This document shows, piece after piece, positions 35,109 through 44,293 of a DNA stretch of 64,000 nucleotides. The position numbers were made by a program, and so were the translations under genes. The notes beneath the pieces are model-generated. The model ran no database searches. It saw only the letters and a program-made list of their open reading frames with translations, and was not told where the DNA came from. The number at the start of each line of letters is the position of its first letter. The stretch's first letter is position 1. This DNA comes from AP-15 sp963737145 (GTDB taxonomy: Bacteria; Pseudomonadota; Alphaproteobacteria; ATCC43930; CGMCC-115725), in NCBI GenBank assembly GCA_963737145.1, contig CAVTRO010000007.1, positions 1,364,001 through 1,428,000 of the forward strand, given 5' to 3'.

Positions 35109-35866
35109 GTCGCGGATTGGTAGAGGCGCTCGAATTCGGCGAGCTCCGTCGGGGCGGCATCGGTGACCGCCCAGAAGCCGAGATCGCCCTCGTCCCAATG
35201 CCGCAGGTTATAGCCTCGGCGGGTCAGGGTTTCGCCGTGGTCGGCCGGCGAGGCCGGCAATACGAAAAGGTTGATCACGTGTTCGCGGCGCTTGTAGACG
35301 AGGGCCGGGACCGGTTTGCCCGCGATCAGGTCGAGCCTGCCGCCGACCAGCGGGAAGCCTTCGGCACGCAGATCGACGGCCGGCGGCGACAGATCTGTCC
35401 GGCCGGCAAACCACGGCTTGACCGTGTGCTGATCCGAGGACGCGACATCGGTCAGGTGGTTTCCCAAAAGCGATCGCAGATGGCTGTCGATGATCTCGCT
35501 GGCCATCGTGTCGGTTTGCCGCTCGCCCAGCAGCATAAACGTGCCGCCCGAGCCAACCGCGACGGCGAGCAGGATCGAGGCGGCGTAGGCGAGCCAGCCC
35601 GGCGCGCGCAACGACGCCGACGGCGTGCTCGCCGCCGCCTCGCGGCGGATCGCAAAGCGGATCTGCGATCGCAGCGCCTCGGGCGCCCGATAGACCGGGG
35701 CGGAACGGCGGATTTCGTCGCGCAGCCGTTCGAGCGCCGCCGCCTCAGGCCCGCAATCGGGACAGTCCAACAGATGACCGCGCAACGGCGCCCGCTCGGT
35801 CTCGGGAAGTTCGCCGTCGAGATACGCATCGAGCCGGGGGCGCGCCTCATCGCATCGCATTGCCAC
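35099..35866 (-). CDS. membrane anti-sigma factor with zinc finger
   Basis: A 255-aa anti-sigma protein. The N-terminal anti-sigma domain shows CDEARPRLDAYLDGELPE and the zinc motif HLLDCPDC (H-x3-C-x2-C). One membrane helix (WLAYAASILLAVAVGSGGTF, about residues 89-108) follows. The C-terminal periplasmic domain reads through SDQHTVKPWFAGRTDLSPP, typical of ChrR/RsrA-like transmembrane anti-sigma factors that sense envelope or oxidative stress. It overlaps the ECF sigma gene by 20 bp, so the two are translationally coupled. Confidence 0.9.
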   Translation of the reverse strand: MAMRCDEARPRLDAYLDGELPETERAPLRGHLLDCPDCGPEAAALERLRDEIRRSAPVYRAPEALRSQIRFAIRREAAASTPSASLRAPGWLAYAASILLAVAVGSGGTFMLLGERQTDTMASEIIDSHLRSLLGNHLTDVASSDQHTVKPWFAGRTDLSPPAVDLRAEGFPLVGGRLDLIAGKPVPALVYKRREHVINLFVLPASPADHGETLTRRGYNLRHWDEGDLGFWAVTDAAPTELAEFERLYQSATKG

Positions 35867-36404
35867 ATCCTTTTCCGTCCCAGGCCCGGCGCAGCGCCGC
35901 GCGCCCCCGGTGCAGCCGCGACATCACCGTTCCAATCGGCACCCCCGTAACTTCGGCGATCTGGCGGTAGTCGAGCTCTTGCAGTTCGCGCAACACGATC
36001 GCCTCGCGCAACGGTGGCGGCAGACCTTCGATCAGCACGTCGAGGCGCCGCAGGTCGGAGCGGGTCTCGAGCAGCGCATCGGCATCGACCGCTCGCGCCG
36101 GCGGGCTCTGCACCGAGCCGTCGGGGTCGCCCTCGAGCTCGAGTGGCACCAGCTCCGCAGGCCGGTTGCGCTCGAGCCAGTCGTAACAGGTTCGCCGCAC
36201 GATCTTTAGAAGCCAGCTCTTGGCATCGCCCTCGCGAAAGCTGTCGAAATAACGAAACGCCCGCAGAGATGCCTCCTGCACAACATCGGCGGCGTCGGCA
36301 TCGTTGCGCGTCAGCCAGCGCGCGAGCGCGTAACCGGCGTCGAGATGGGGCAGCACCACCGCCTCGAACCGGCTTTGCCGACGCCGCTCCGTGATCCACG
36401 CCAT
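35847..36404 (-). CDS. ECF-type RNA polymerase sigma factor
   Basis: A 185-aa ECF sigma factor. Region 2 (ARWLTRNDADAADVVQEASL, AFRYFDSFREGDAKSWLLKI) binds the -10 element and core. Region 4 (LPPPLREAIVLRELQELDYR, TGVPIGTVMSRLHRGRAALR) holds the -35 helix-turn-helix. The start at ATG 36404 gives the usual length; the longer frame adds a basic tail with no match. It is probably held inactive by the next gene and released by a stress signal. The coxG operon begins 137 bp away, divergently, so that operon may be a target; this is inference. Confidence 0.9.
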   Translation of the reverse strand: MAWITERRRQSRFEAVVLPHLDAGYALARWLTRNDADAADVVQEASLRAFRYFDSFREGDAKSWLLKIVRRTCYDWLERNRPAELVPLELEGDPDGSVQSPPARAVDADALLETRSDLRRLDVLIEGLPPPLREAIVLRELQELDYRQIAEVTGVPIGTVMSRLHRGRAALRRAWDGKGCGNAMR

Positions 36405-36541
36405 GCGCGCTCTTCTATCCCGTACCGACCAAGACCGCAGCAACGGCCAAGTTATTCCCCGGAACCGCCGATTCTGTCGGCGCGGTTGCAATCGCCGTTC
36501 GCCGGCCCCAAACTCGCGGACCGCAGAAAGGGAACACGCCG

Positions 36542-37222
36542 ATGGAAATGACGGGCGAGTTTCGCATCCCCGCTCCCCGCCAGCGCGTCTGGGAGGGACT
36601 CAACAATCCGGAGATCCTGAAGAGCAGCATCCCGGGCTGTCAGACGATCGAGAAATTATCCGACACCGAATTCACCGCCAAGGTGCTCGCGCAGGTCGGA
36701 CCGGTGAAGGCCAATTTCGGCGGCAAGGTGACATTGTCGGATCTCCAACCGCCGCGGAGCTACACGATCGCCGGCGAAGGCACCGGCGGCGTTGCCGGTT
36801 TTGCCAAGGGCAGCGCCAAGGTGAACCTCGACGAGGATGGCGGCGCGACGGTGCTGCATTATGCCGTCCAGGCTCATGTCGGCGGCAAGCTGGCGCAGAT
36901 CGGTTCGCGTTTGATCGACTCGGTCGCCCGCCGGATGGCCGAAAACTTCTTCACGCGGTTTGTCGCGGCAGTCGCGCCCGAGCAGGCAGCGCCCGCCTCC
37001 GGCACGACGGCGGAAACCGAAGCGGCGCCGCAGGATCGGGTCGCCGCCGAAAGCCCCGTTCAGCGCGCTGCGCCGACGACTACCGTCGAGGCTCGACCGA
37101 ACGCCGCCGCGCCACCGGCAAAAAAGGAAATCAGGCTTCCGCCTGCGGTGTGGGTAACCGGGCTCGTCGCGATAGTCGGCGCAATGTTGTATTTCTTTAC
37201 GGGTCGCCGCGTAGCCCGATAA
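36542..37222 (+). CDS. coxG: CoxG-like SRPBCC protein
   Basis: A 226-aa CoxG homologue. The first 150 residues are the SRPBCC/CoxG domain, with FRIPAPRQRVWEGLNNPEIL, SSIPGCQTIEKLSDTEFTA and the glycine-rich turn GTGGVAGFAKGSAKVNL. A proline/alanine-rich linker of about 50 residues then leads to one C-terminal membrane helix (VWVTGLVAIVGAMLYFFTGR), which anchors the protein to the membrane. In CO-oxidising bacteria CoxG recruits the dehydrogenase to the membrane. Here it opens the cox-type operon and probably does the same for CoxSLM. Confidence 0.9.
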   Translation: MEMTGEFRIPAPRQRVWEGLNNPEILKSSIPGCQTIEKLSDTEFTAKVLAQVGPVKANFGGKVTLSDLQPPRSYTIAGEGTGGVAGFAKGSAKVNLDEDGGATVLHYAVQAHVGGKLAQIGSRLIDSVARRMAENFFTRFVAAVAPEQAAPASGTTAETEAAPQDRVAAESPVQRAAPTTTVEARPNAAAPPAKKEIRLPPAVWVTGLVAIVGAMLYFFTGRRVAR

Positions 37223-37344
37223 GAAGCCGCGTCGCGAAGCCTTGAGCCGGAAGCGGCGGCGGCATAAAACTCCGCCCGGAGTTTTCCGCCGCCCTAGGCG
37301 GCCGGGTGATCGATGCCCCGGGTTGTCGATGCAGGGAGATCTCG

Positions 37345-37854
37345 ATGCAGAAGACGGTCAGCCTCACCGTGAACGGCAAGCCGGTTTCGGCGACGGTCGA
37401 AGGCCGGACATTATTGGTCCAATTGCTGCGCGAGCAGCTCGGTCTGACCGGCACGCATGTCGGCTGCGACACGAGCCAATGCGGGGCATGCGTCGTCCAT
37501 GTCGACGGGGAAGCCGTCAAGGCATGCACGTTATTGGCGGTACAGGCCGAAGGCCGCTCGGTGCTGACCATCGAGGCCGTCGCGGATGGTGACAAACTGC
37601 ATCCGATGCAGGAGGCGTTCCGCAACAATCATGCGCTGCAGTGCGGGTTCTGCACCCCCGGCATGATCATGAGCGCGCTCGACCTGGTCAAAAACAACCC
37701 CAACCCGACCGAGCGCGAGGTCCGTGAGTATCTTGAGGGCAACCTCTGCCGCTGCACCGGTTACCACAACATCGTGCTGGCGATCATCGAGGGGGCGGCG
37801 GTGATGCGAGGCGAGGCGCCGCCGCCCAGCGCCCATGGGGTGGCGGCGGAGTAA
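37345..37854 (+). CDS. coxS: molybdenum hydroxylase small [2Fe-2S] subunit
   Basis: A 169-aa small subunit of a CO-dehydrogenase-like molybdenum hydroxylase. The plant-type ferredoxin [2Fe-2S] site is VGCDTSQCGACVVHVDG, with a further Cys in KACTLLA. The second, helical cluster site is QCGFCTPGM with CRCTGYHNI. Both clusters pass electrons from the molybdenum site to FAD. Start ATG 37345 behind AGGGAG at 37333-37338; the longer in-frame start lacks support. Full length. Confidence 0.93.
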   Translation: MQKTVSLTVNGKPVSATVEGRTLLVQLLREQLGLTGTHVGCDTSQCGACVVHVDGEAVKACTLLAVQAEGRSVLTIEAVADGDKLHPMQEAFRNNHALQCGFCTPGMIMSALDLVKNNPNPTEREVREYLEGNLCRCTGYHNIVLAIIEGAAVMRGEAPPPSAHGVAAE

Positions 37855-37860
37855 GGGGCG

Positions 37861-40239
37861 GTGAGCGTCATCGGAACGCCGGTCCGGCGGCGTGAAGATT
37901 ATCGCTTTTTGACCGGCCAGGGCACCTACACCGACGACATCAACCGGCCAGGGCAGCTCCACGCCTACATTCTGCGCAGCCCGCACGCCAATGCGCGGAT
38001 CACCGGCATCGATACTTCCGCAGCCGCCTCCGCGCCGGGTGTCGTGGCCGTCTACACTGGGAAGGACATGACCGCGGACGGGATCGGCGGATTGCCCTGC
38101 GGCTGGCAGATCCACTCCAAGGACGGCTTGCCGATGGTGGAGCCGCCGCATCCGCCGCTCGTCACCGACCGGGTCCGCCATGTCGGCGACCAGGTCGCCG
38201 TCGTCATCGCCGAGACGCTCCCGCAGGCCCGCGATGCCGCCGAGCTGATCCAGGTCGATTATGCCGAGGAGCCCGCGGCGATCGAGGTAGCCGCGGCGCT
38301 GCAGCCGGGCGCGCCGCAGGTCCACAGCGAAGCGCCCGGCAATCTCTGCTACGATTGGCACCTGGGCGATCTGGCCGCAGTCGAGGCCGCGTTCGGCAAA
38401 GCGGCGCGGGTCGTCAAGCTCGACCTCACCAACAACCGGCTCGTCCCCAATGCGATGGAGCCGCGCGCCGCGATCGGCGAGTTCAATCGGGCTACCGGCG
38501 AATACACTCTCTACACGACGAGCCAGAACCCGCATGTGATCCGCCTCTTAATGGGCGCGTTTGTGTTGCACATCCCGGAGGCGAAATTGCGGGTCGTGGC
38601 GCCCGATGTCGGCGGCGGCTTCGGTTCGAAGATCTATCACTACGCCGAAGAGGCGATCGTGACCTGGGCCGCCGGCAAATTGCGGCGGCCGGTCAAATGG
38701 ACCGCGGAACGCTCCGAGAGCTTCATGTCGGACGCGCATGGGCGCGACCATGTCACCCATGTCGAGCTAGCCCTCGACCGCGATGCGAAGTTCCTTGCGC
38801 TCAAGGTCTCGACGATTGCCAATATGGGGGCCTATCTCTCGACTTTCGCGCCCTCGATCCCGACGTATCTTTACGGGACGCTGCTCGCCGGCACGTACAC
38901 GACCCCGGCGATCTACGTCGAGACCAAGGCCGTGTTCACGCACACGGTTCCGGTCGACGCCTATCGCGGAGCCGGCCGGCCCGAGGCGACGTTTCTGCTC
39001 GAGCGCATCGTCGATCTCGCGGCCGACGAGCTCGGCATGGATCCGGCCGAGCTGCGCCGCCGCAATTTCATCGCGAAGGATGCCTACCCGTACCAGACCC
39101 CGGTCGCCCTCCAATACGACAGCGGCGACTACTTCGCGACCCTCGATCTGGCGCTGAAAGCAGCCGATGTTGAGGGTTTCGAAGCGCGGCGCCGCGAGGC
39201 GGCGGCGCGGGGCAAATTGCGCGGCCTTGGCATCGCTACCTACATCGAGGCGTGCGGCATTGCTCCATCGGCTGTGGTGGGCTCGCTCGGCGCGCGGGCC
39301 GGCCTCTTCGAAAGCGCCGCGGTCCGCGTCCACCCGACCGGCAGCGTCACGGTGCTGACCGGTTCGCACAGCCACGGTCAGGGGCACGAGACGACGTTCT
39401 CGCAACTCGTCGCCGATACTCTGGGCATCCCGATCGAGAGCATCGAGATTGTCCACGGCGATACCGACAAGATCCCCTACGGCATGGGCACCTACGGCTC
39501 GCGGTCGCTCGCGGTCGGCGGCACCGCGATCGTCAAGGCTATGGACAAGGTCGTCGCCAAGGGCCGCAAGATCGCCGCGCATCTGCTCGAAGCCGCCGAG
39601 GCCGATGTCGAGTTCCAGGACGGCAAGTTCACCGTTGCCGGCACCGACCGCTCGAAGACTTTGGCCGAGGTCGCATTGACCGCCTATGTGCCCCACAACT
39701 TCCCGCACGAGGAGCTGGAGCCTGGCCTCGACGAGACCGCGTTCTACGACCCGAAGAACTTCACCTTCCCGTCGGGCGCCCATATCGCCGAGGTCGAGAT
39801 CGACGCTGAAACCGGGCAGGTCGCGGTCGTCAATTTCACCGCCAGCGACGATTTCGGGCGCATCCTCAACCCGATGATCGTCGAAGGCCAGGTCCATGGC
39901 GGGCTCGCCCAAGGCATCGGCCAGGCGCTGCTTGAAGGCTGCGTCTACGACAAGGAAACGGGCCAGCTGCTGACCGGGTCTTACAACGACTACACGATGC
40001 CGCGCGCTCACGATCTGCCGTATTTCAAATTGTCGACCAACGTCACCCCGTGCACGCACAACCCGCTGGGCGTCAAAGGCTGCGGGGAGGCCGGGGCGAT
40101 CGGCGCGCCGGCGGCGATCACCAACGCCCTCGTCGACGCCTTGAAGCCGCTCGGCATCCGCCATCTCGACATGCCTGCGACCCCCGAGAGGCTGTGGCGC
40201 CTCATCCAACAGCACCGCTCGCCGCTCGCCGCGGAATAG
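37861..40239 (+). CDS. coxL: form II CO-dehydrogenase-like large subunit
   Basis: A 792-aa molybdopterin subunit of the xanthine oxidase family. The active-site loop reads DAYRGAGRPEA (Ala367-Arg373). The AYRGAGR signature marks 'form II' (BMS) enzymes, rather than the AYRCSFR of the form I true CO dehydrogenase, so CO oxidation is possible but not proven and other aldehydes or N-heterocycles are likely substrates. Other family sites seen are the early VVAVYTGKDM segment, DVGGGFGSKIYHYAEE and the late GCGEAGAIGAPAAITNA. GTG start at 37861, 6 bp after coxS. It needs Mo-pterin cytosine dinucleotide. Confidence 0.92.
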   Translation: MSVIGTPVRRREDYRFLTGQGTYTDDINRPGQLHAYILRSPHANARITGIDTSAAASAPGVVAVYTGKDMTADGIGGLPCGWQIHSKDGLPMVEPPHPPLVTDRVRHVGDQVAVVIAETLPQARDAAELIQVDYAEEPAAIEVAAALQPGAPQVHSEAPGNLCYDWHLGDLAAVEAAFGKAARVVKLDLTNNRLVPNAMEPRAAIGEFNRATGEYTLYTTSQNPHVIRLLMGAFVLHIPEAKLRVVAPDVGGGFGSKIYHYAEEAIVTWAAGKLRRPVKWTAERSESFMSDAHGRDHVTHVELALDRDAKFLALKVSTIANMGAYLSTFAPSIPTYLYGTLLAGTYTTPAIYVETKAVFTHTVPVDAYRGAGRPEATFLLERIVDLAADELGMDPAELRRRNFIAKDAYPYQTPVALQYDSGDYFATLDLALKAADVEGFEARRREAAARGKLRGLGIATYIEACGIAPSAVVGSLGARAGLFESAAVRVHPTGSVTVLTGSHSHGQGHETTFSQLVADTLGIPIESIEIVHGDTDKIPYGMGTYGSRSLAVGGTAIVKAMDKVVAKGRKIAAHLLEAAEADVEFQDGKFTVAGTDRSKTLAEVALTAYVPHNFPHEELEPGLDETAFYDPKNFTFPSGAHIAEVEIDAETGQVAVVNFTASDDFGRILNPMIVEGQVHGGLAQGIGQALLEGCVYDKETGQLLTGSYNDYTMPRAHDLPYFKLSTNVTPCTHNPLGVKGCGEAGAIGAPAAITNALVDALKPLGIRHLDMPATPERLWRLIQQHRSPLAAE

Positions 40240-40249
40240 GGAGAGCCCG

Positions 40250-41044
40250 ATGTACGAATTCAACTACCACAAGCCGACGAGCCTCGACGAGGTCGCCAAC
40301 CTGCTCGGCGCCAATGAGGAAGCCAAGCTCGTCGCCGGCGGCATGACCCTGATCCCGACCCTGAAGCTGCGGCTCGCCAAGCCCTCGGATCTGGTCGACC
40401 TAGCCGCCATTCCGTCGTTGCGCGGAATTACCGACGCCGGCGATGCGATCATCATTGGGGCGATGACGCGGCACGCCGAGGTCAACCGTTCGCCGGTCGT
40501 CAAGCAGGGCATCCCGGGGCTCGCCGCAATGGCCGGGATGATCGGCGACCCTGCGGTGCGCAACCGCGGCACGCTCGGCGGGTCGATCAGCAACAACGAT
40601 CCCGCCGCCGATTACCCGGCAGCAGTGGTCGGGCTCAACGCCACCGTGCACACGACCAAGCGCGAGATCGCCGCCGACAATTTCTTCACCGGCATGTTCG
40701 AGACGGCGCTCGAGCCGGCCGAGATCGTCACCGCTGTCCGCTTCCCGAAGCCGCAGGCCTCGTGCTACCAGAAATTCCGTAACCCCGCTTCGCGCTATGC
40801 GATCGTCGGCGTGTTCGTCGTTCGCACCGCAGGCGGCGTGCGCGTCGCGGTGACCGGCGCCGGACCGAGCGTCTTCCGCGTCCCCGAGATGGAGGCCGCG
40901 CTCGCCCGCTCCTTCACGCCGGACGCAATCAAGGACATCACGATCCCCGACACCGATCTCAACTCCGACATCCACGCCAGCGCCGAATACCGCGCCCACC
41001 TCGTCGGCGTCATGGCCCGCCGCGCCGTCGCCGGCTGCGGGTAA
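40250..41044 (+). CDS. coxM: molybdenum hydroxylase FAD subunit
   Basis: A 264-aa FAD subunit of the same enzyme. The FAD-binding motif AGGMTLIPTLKLRLAKPSDL is followed by IGAMTRHAEV, IGDPAVRNRGTLGGSISNND (which holds the pyrophosphate) and VTAVRFPKPQ. The C-terminal CO_deh_flav domain is complete. It transfers electrons from the iron-sulfur clusters to a quinone or other acceptor. It lies 10 bp after coxL; this S-L-M order is common for form II systems. Confidence 0.93.
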   Translation: MYEFNYHKPTSLDEVANLLGANEEAKLVAGGMTLIPTLKLRLAKPSDLVDLAAIPSLRGITDAGDAIIIGAMTRHAEVNRSPVVKQGIPGLAAMAGMIGDPAVRNRGTLGGSISNNDPAADYPAAVVGLNATVHTTKREIAADNFFTGMFETALEPAEIVTAVRFPKPQASCYQKFRNPASRYAIVGVFVVRTAGGVRVAVTGAGPSVFRVPEMEAALARSFTPDAIKDITIPDTDLNSDIHASAEYRAHLVGVMARRAVAGCG

Positions 41045-41104
41045 ACCGGTAAATCGGGCGCGCGCGGGCGAGACGATGACGTTTCGCCCGCTGGAGCCGC
41101 CCAG

Positions 41105-41330
41105 GCGGCCCGGTCGCGGCGCACGAACGGCGAGGTCTGCAACCTGACCGTCGGCCGCGAGATCACCCTTTCGGGCGAGATCACCTCCTGCGACCAATTG
41201 ATCGTCGAAGGCAGCCCCGAGGCTAACCTCAACAACTGGCGCGACGTCGAGATCGCCTAATCGGGGCTGTTCAAATGCACCGCCTCGATCGAGGAAGCCG
41301 AGATCCAGAGCCGTTTTGAAGGCAGTACGG
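41105..41330 (+). pseudogene. bactofilin fragment with in-frame stop
   Basis: The frame through 41126-41257 reads NGEVCNLTVGREITLSGEIT, SCDQLIVEGSPEANLNNWRD and VEIA, then a TAA at 41258-41260 where Glu is expected. The same frame carries on with SGLFKCTASIEEAEIQSRFE. This is the repeating beta-helix of bactofilin (a polymer-forming scaffold protein). The start and the C-terminal half are missing, and after about 41330 the sequence loses the pattern. It is a dead copy beside the cox operon. Confidence 0.7.
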
Positions 41331-41913
41331 CGAGCGCGCGCCGTCGATTCGGCTGGCCGGTTCTGGCACTGTGAGCGGCCGCGGCGCAACTCCACCTCGA
41401 CCTGCGCCCCGGCCGCTACACGCATTGCTCAGGAACAAATTCTCCGAGCACTTCTAGCCGCTAATGGGCGCGCGCCGCTGGGGCCCGGGAGAGCGCTTGA
41501 TCTTCGAGACCTATACCAGGGAAGCCCACACTCACCCGGTCGACTGGATCACCAGCCGCGGCATCTTCGCCGAAGGCGCCATGGGCCACCGCCGCTACGA
41601 AGATTTGGTGATTTGTTGCAAGCTGCGCAGTGTCGGAGCCACACCTTCCCCCGCTGCGTTCCGGTCGGCTAGGCGACGGAACACTGCAGCTGATTTTACG
41701 AAGCAGTCCTATTGGCGCACTTTTCCCTTCTTAGCTGAAGGCTGCCTTACCTTGACTTGATTAGAACATTAAGGGAACGTTCCCGTTGAAGATGTATCAA
41801 AGCCGTGCCATTCTCGCGGTGCTACGCCCGACCAGATAGTCGTGGTAAGGACCTGTCTACAACATCTTGCGATTCGAGCGAATTTGCCTACCATTTCTCG
41901 TAGGAGGCTCCAA
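41331..41913. other. eroded DNA before the restriction-modification pair
   Basis: 583 bp with short frames only. The best (from ATG 41464) is GARRWGPGERLIFETYTREA with a downstream TSRGIFAEGAMGHRRYEDL, but it has no clear start context and turns to noise. It is probably the decayed border of the accessory pocket. Confidence 0.35.
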
Positions 41914-42939
41914 ATGGTAAAAAAGAGCGTGGCATGGCTGTCCGAAGAGGTCGCTCCATTTCAGCAAGGGCGCGATATTCCGCACATTCCAGCCACGGAT
42001 AACGGGCCTGGGGGCCCCGAAGCACTTCTAAAGGCCAACAAAATCCTTCGCGCGCGTCGATGGCCCGCGCCGTACGACCGGACGCGGCACGAGATGATAA
42101 TCGGGGACGCTCGCGATCTTAGGAATATCGCGAGCGAATCGGTCCATCTTGTCGTGACATCGCCGCCATATTTCAACCTGAAGGCCTACGCCTCCGACGC
42201 TGGTGGTGGGCAGCTTGGTCGGATCGATCAGTACGAGATATTTCTTGACGAGTTGGACCGTGTCTGGCGGGAGTGCGAACGCATCCTTGTTCCCGGCGGG
42301 AGAATTTGTTGCGTCATCGGTGACATACTGATTCCGAGGCGCGCAGATGGCCGCCATCGGGTTCTGCCGCTCCCTTCCGATATACAGGTCCGAAGCCGGA
42401 ATAACGGGCTAGATAATCTGACGCCGATCCTTTGGTTTAAAATTGGGAACCGCACGAACGAGGCGGGGGGAGGATCGAGCGGTTATTACGGTAAGCCCTA
42501 TCAGCCTGGCGCGATCATCAAGAATGATCACGAGCATATCGTAATGCTGCGAAAGCCGGGGGGCTATCGAACAACACCGATGGTCCAGAAAGCGCTTTCA
42601 ATGCTCCAACGCGATGAGATGGATGCCTGGATGCGACCAGTCTGGTCAGATATCCGCGGTGCCAGTCTGCGAGCCGGACACCCCGCACCATTCCCGCCGG
42701 AGCTCGCGGAGCGCTTAATTCGGATGTTCAGCTTTGCGGGCGATATTATTCTCGACCCATTCGCTGGCTCGGGATCGACGGCTGTCGCAGCAATTCGGGC
42801 CGGTCGGAACTCTATCTCGGTCGAAATCGAAGAAGAGTATCTGAATACTGCTACTCGTAGGGCTGCGCGGGAAGCCGCGAGTTGGCTTGTCGATAATCAC
42901 ACTGCAATCGTAATCGAGTCAGCAAGCTCTCGGGCGTAA
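41914..42939 (+). CDS. site-specific DNA methyltransferase (beta class)
   Basis: A 341-aa DNA methyltransferase of the N4-cytosine/N6-adenine family. The catalytic motif IV TSPPYF lies near residue 85, and the SAM-binding motif I DPFAGSGSTAVAA near 285. The order IV then I makes it beta class. The TSPPY form is commonest in N4-cytosine and some N6-adenine enzymes, so the base cannot be fixed. A target-recognition segment lies between, rich in Gly/Ser (NEAGGGSSGYYGKPYQPG). Start ATG 41914 with AGGAGG at 41902-41907. Its partner gene follows after 40 bp, giving the layout of a type II restriction-modification system. Confidence 0.88.
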   Translation: MVKKSVAWLSEEVAPFQQGRDIPHIPATDNGPGGPEALLKANKILRARRWPAPYDRTRHEMIIGDARDLRNIASESVHLVVTSPPYFNLKAYASDAGGGQLGRIDQYEIFLDELDRVWRECERILVPGGRICCVIGDILIPRRADGRHRVLPLPSDIQVRSRNNGLDNLTPILWFKIGNRTNEAGGGSSGYYGKPYQPGAIIKNDHEHIVMLRKPGGYRTTPMVQKALSMLQRDEMDAWMRPVWSDIRGASLRAGHPAPFPPELAERLIRMFSFAGDIILDPFAGSGSTAVAAIRAGRNSISVEIEEEYLNTATRRAAREAASWLVDNHTAIVIESASSRA

Positions 42940-42979
42940 ATGAGATTGCCGAGGCTGTGGCCAATCAGAAGGCGCATAT

Positions 42980-43813
42980 ATGGCGAGAAGCCGCATCGAT
43001 CGCGCCCGCCGAAGGGAACTACCGCCAACCGGCATTGATCGGATTGATGGCTGGACACCCGGACAGCCTTGCACAGTCGGGGAGTACATCGCTGCTGTGA
43101 GCGAATACGTAAGGCGCAGTCGCGAACTTAGCCCTGGTCCGAAAAAAGCGGGACAGATTCGCCTCTCGAACATGCTCGGTCAGGCTCTAGCAGACGAACT
43201 CCGAGAGCGCCTGCCGCAGTTCAGACACGGGATTGTTGGAGAACGAAAAATTTCTGGCGCGCTGCGATCTGTGAATGCAGACGTCTCTGAGATCCATCCA
43301 ATCGATGGCTTACGATTGGCAATAGAACTCAAACCCGTGAATCTGGCGGTAGGAAGGGCGATTTGGAACCGATTTGGTGATATACGGACCTTCGCTGTGA
43401 ATTTGCATTTAAAATTCCCATTCTGTGTGGTCGGTGGCGTCCTCGTGATACCCACTTACGAAGAATCTGGGACCAAGGCGGCACGAGAGGCGGATGCTGC
43501 AGAAATAGCGGTCGCCGACGGAACCGACCTGGAGGCTGGCGGCCCAGAAGGTGCAATCGCAATACCGGATGCTGCACCGAGGCGAAGGGACACTCGATCA
43601 CTCATAAACCGAGCGGTCGCAAGACTGATCCGAGCAGGTGGCCGAAGGACCGAGGCTGATGCGCCTCACTTACTCGAAGGTATCGCCGTGTTGGTTTACG
43701 ACCCCGATCAGAGCTCGATCGATTTACAATTGCCTGCTACTGGCACGGGACTCCGGTGGAGCGAGTTCATTGACGCGCTCGTAGCTTCTTACGAAGCGAG
43801 GTTCGAGGACTAA
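42980..43813 (+). CDS. putative restriction endonuclease of a two-gene R-M system
   Basis: A 277-aa protein of unknown family, 40 bp after the methyltransferase. The middle of the protein reads NADVSEIHPIDGLRLAIELK, with an Asp, a hydrophobic strand and a Glu-x-Lys, the spacing of a PD-(D/E)xK nuclease site. It is followed by a helix (VGRAIWNRFGDIRTFAVNLH) and the strand FCVVGGVLVIPTYEE, like known restriction enzymes. The N-terminal 60 residues are basic. Function is inferred from this motif and from the neighbour; the recognition site cannot be read from the sequence. Confidence 0.7.
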   Translation: MARSRIDRARRRELPPTGIDRIDGWTPGQPCTVGEYIAAVSEYVRRSRELSPGPKKAGQIRLSNMLGQALADELRERLPQFRHGIVGERKISGALRSVNADVSEIHPIDGLRLAIELKPVNLAVGRAIWNRFGDIRTFAVNLHLKFPFCVVGGVLVIPTYEESGTKAAREADAAEIAVADGTDLEAGGPEGAIAIPDAAPRRRDTRSLINRAVARLIRAGGRRTEADAPHLLEGIAVLVYDPDQSSIDLQLPATGTGLRWSEFIDALVASYEARFED

Positions 43814-43956
43814 GATCGGAATGCGTGCTCGGCCAGCACGTGCTTCCGACAACCGTTCTCATCATAGAGCGTTACGACCAGCGCGGCTCTGGCGAGATTC
43901 GCATTCAGGTTATCGGTGCCGTCGAACGTGCGATGTTGCATTGCGTCTATACGGGA

Positions 43957-44293
43957 TCAGCGGTTATCGCCGCCGTACATATCTTCGCGCCCAAGCAAGA
44001 TGCTCCCGTCCCAGGGGATGTCGTGGACCGGCAGGTCGGCAACTCGAAACAGCTTCTCCGGGATCGGCGGTGTGGAGATCGTGATCGTGACTACATGCTC
44101 GCCAGGAGGCAGCTCCGGAGGCGCTACGCCGCTGATTGTGAGATGGGGAGCAACCTGAATACGGGTACGAATCTCGTTAATTCCGAACCATCGAGCATAT
44201 ACGGACGGAAGCTTCGCGAGCGCCGCACGGTCCGTATCGGTGTAAGCGGAGACGGTCCGGACGCGCGGATCTTTCTGCGCCGAAATTCACTTA
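43957..44293 (-). pseudogene. antitoxin-like gene fragment without a start
   Basis: The minus strand holds an excellent protein-like frame: YTDTDRAALAKLPSVYARWF, then RIQVAPHLTISGVAPPELPP, then HVVTITISTPPIPEKLFRVA, ending DMYGGDNR and a TGA at 43957-43959. The ending (W-x-x-x-L-x-x-RED-x-Y-x-D-x-x-R) and the 'LPPGEH' segment match, from memory, small antitoxin-type proteins of mobile DNA. Upstream the frame meets a TGA with no start codon, inside a short duplication (CTTAAGTGA twice), so it is probably broken at its 5' end. No toxin gene was seen after it. Other short frames in the gap 43814-44571 are noise. Confidence 0.45.

Noticed and set aside
37861..40239. Calling CoxL a true aerobic CO dehydrogenase
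   Set aside because: The active-site loop is AYRGAGR (form II), not the AYRCSFR of form I, so CO oxidation is not established.
37531..40263. Long minus-strand frames over coxS/coxL
   Set aside because: Shadows of high-GC coding sequence; the cox motifs lie on the plus strand.
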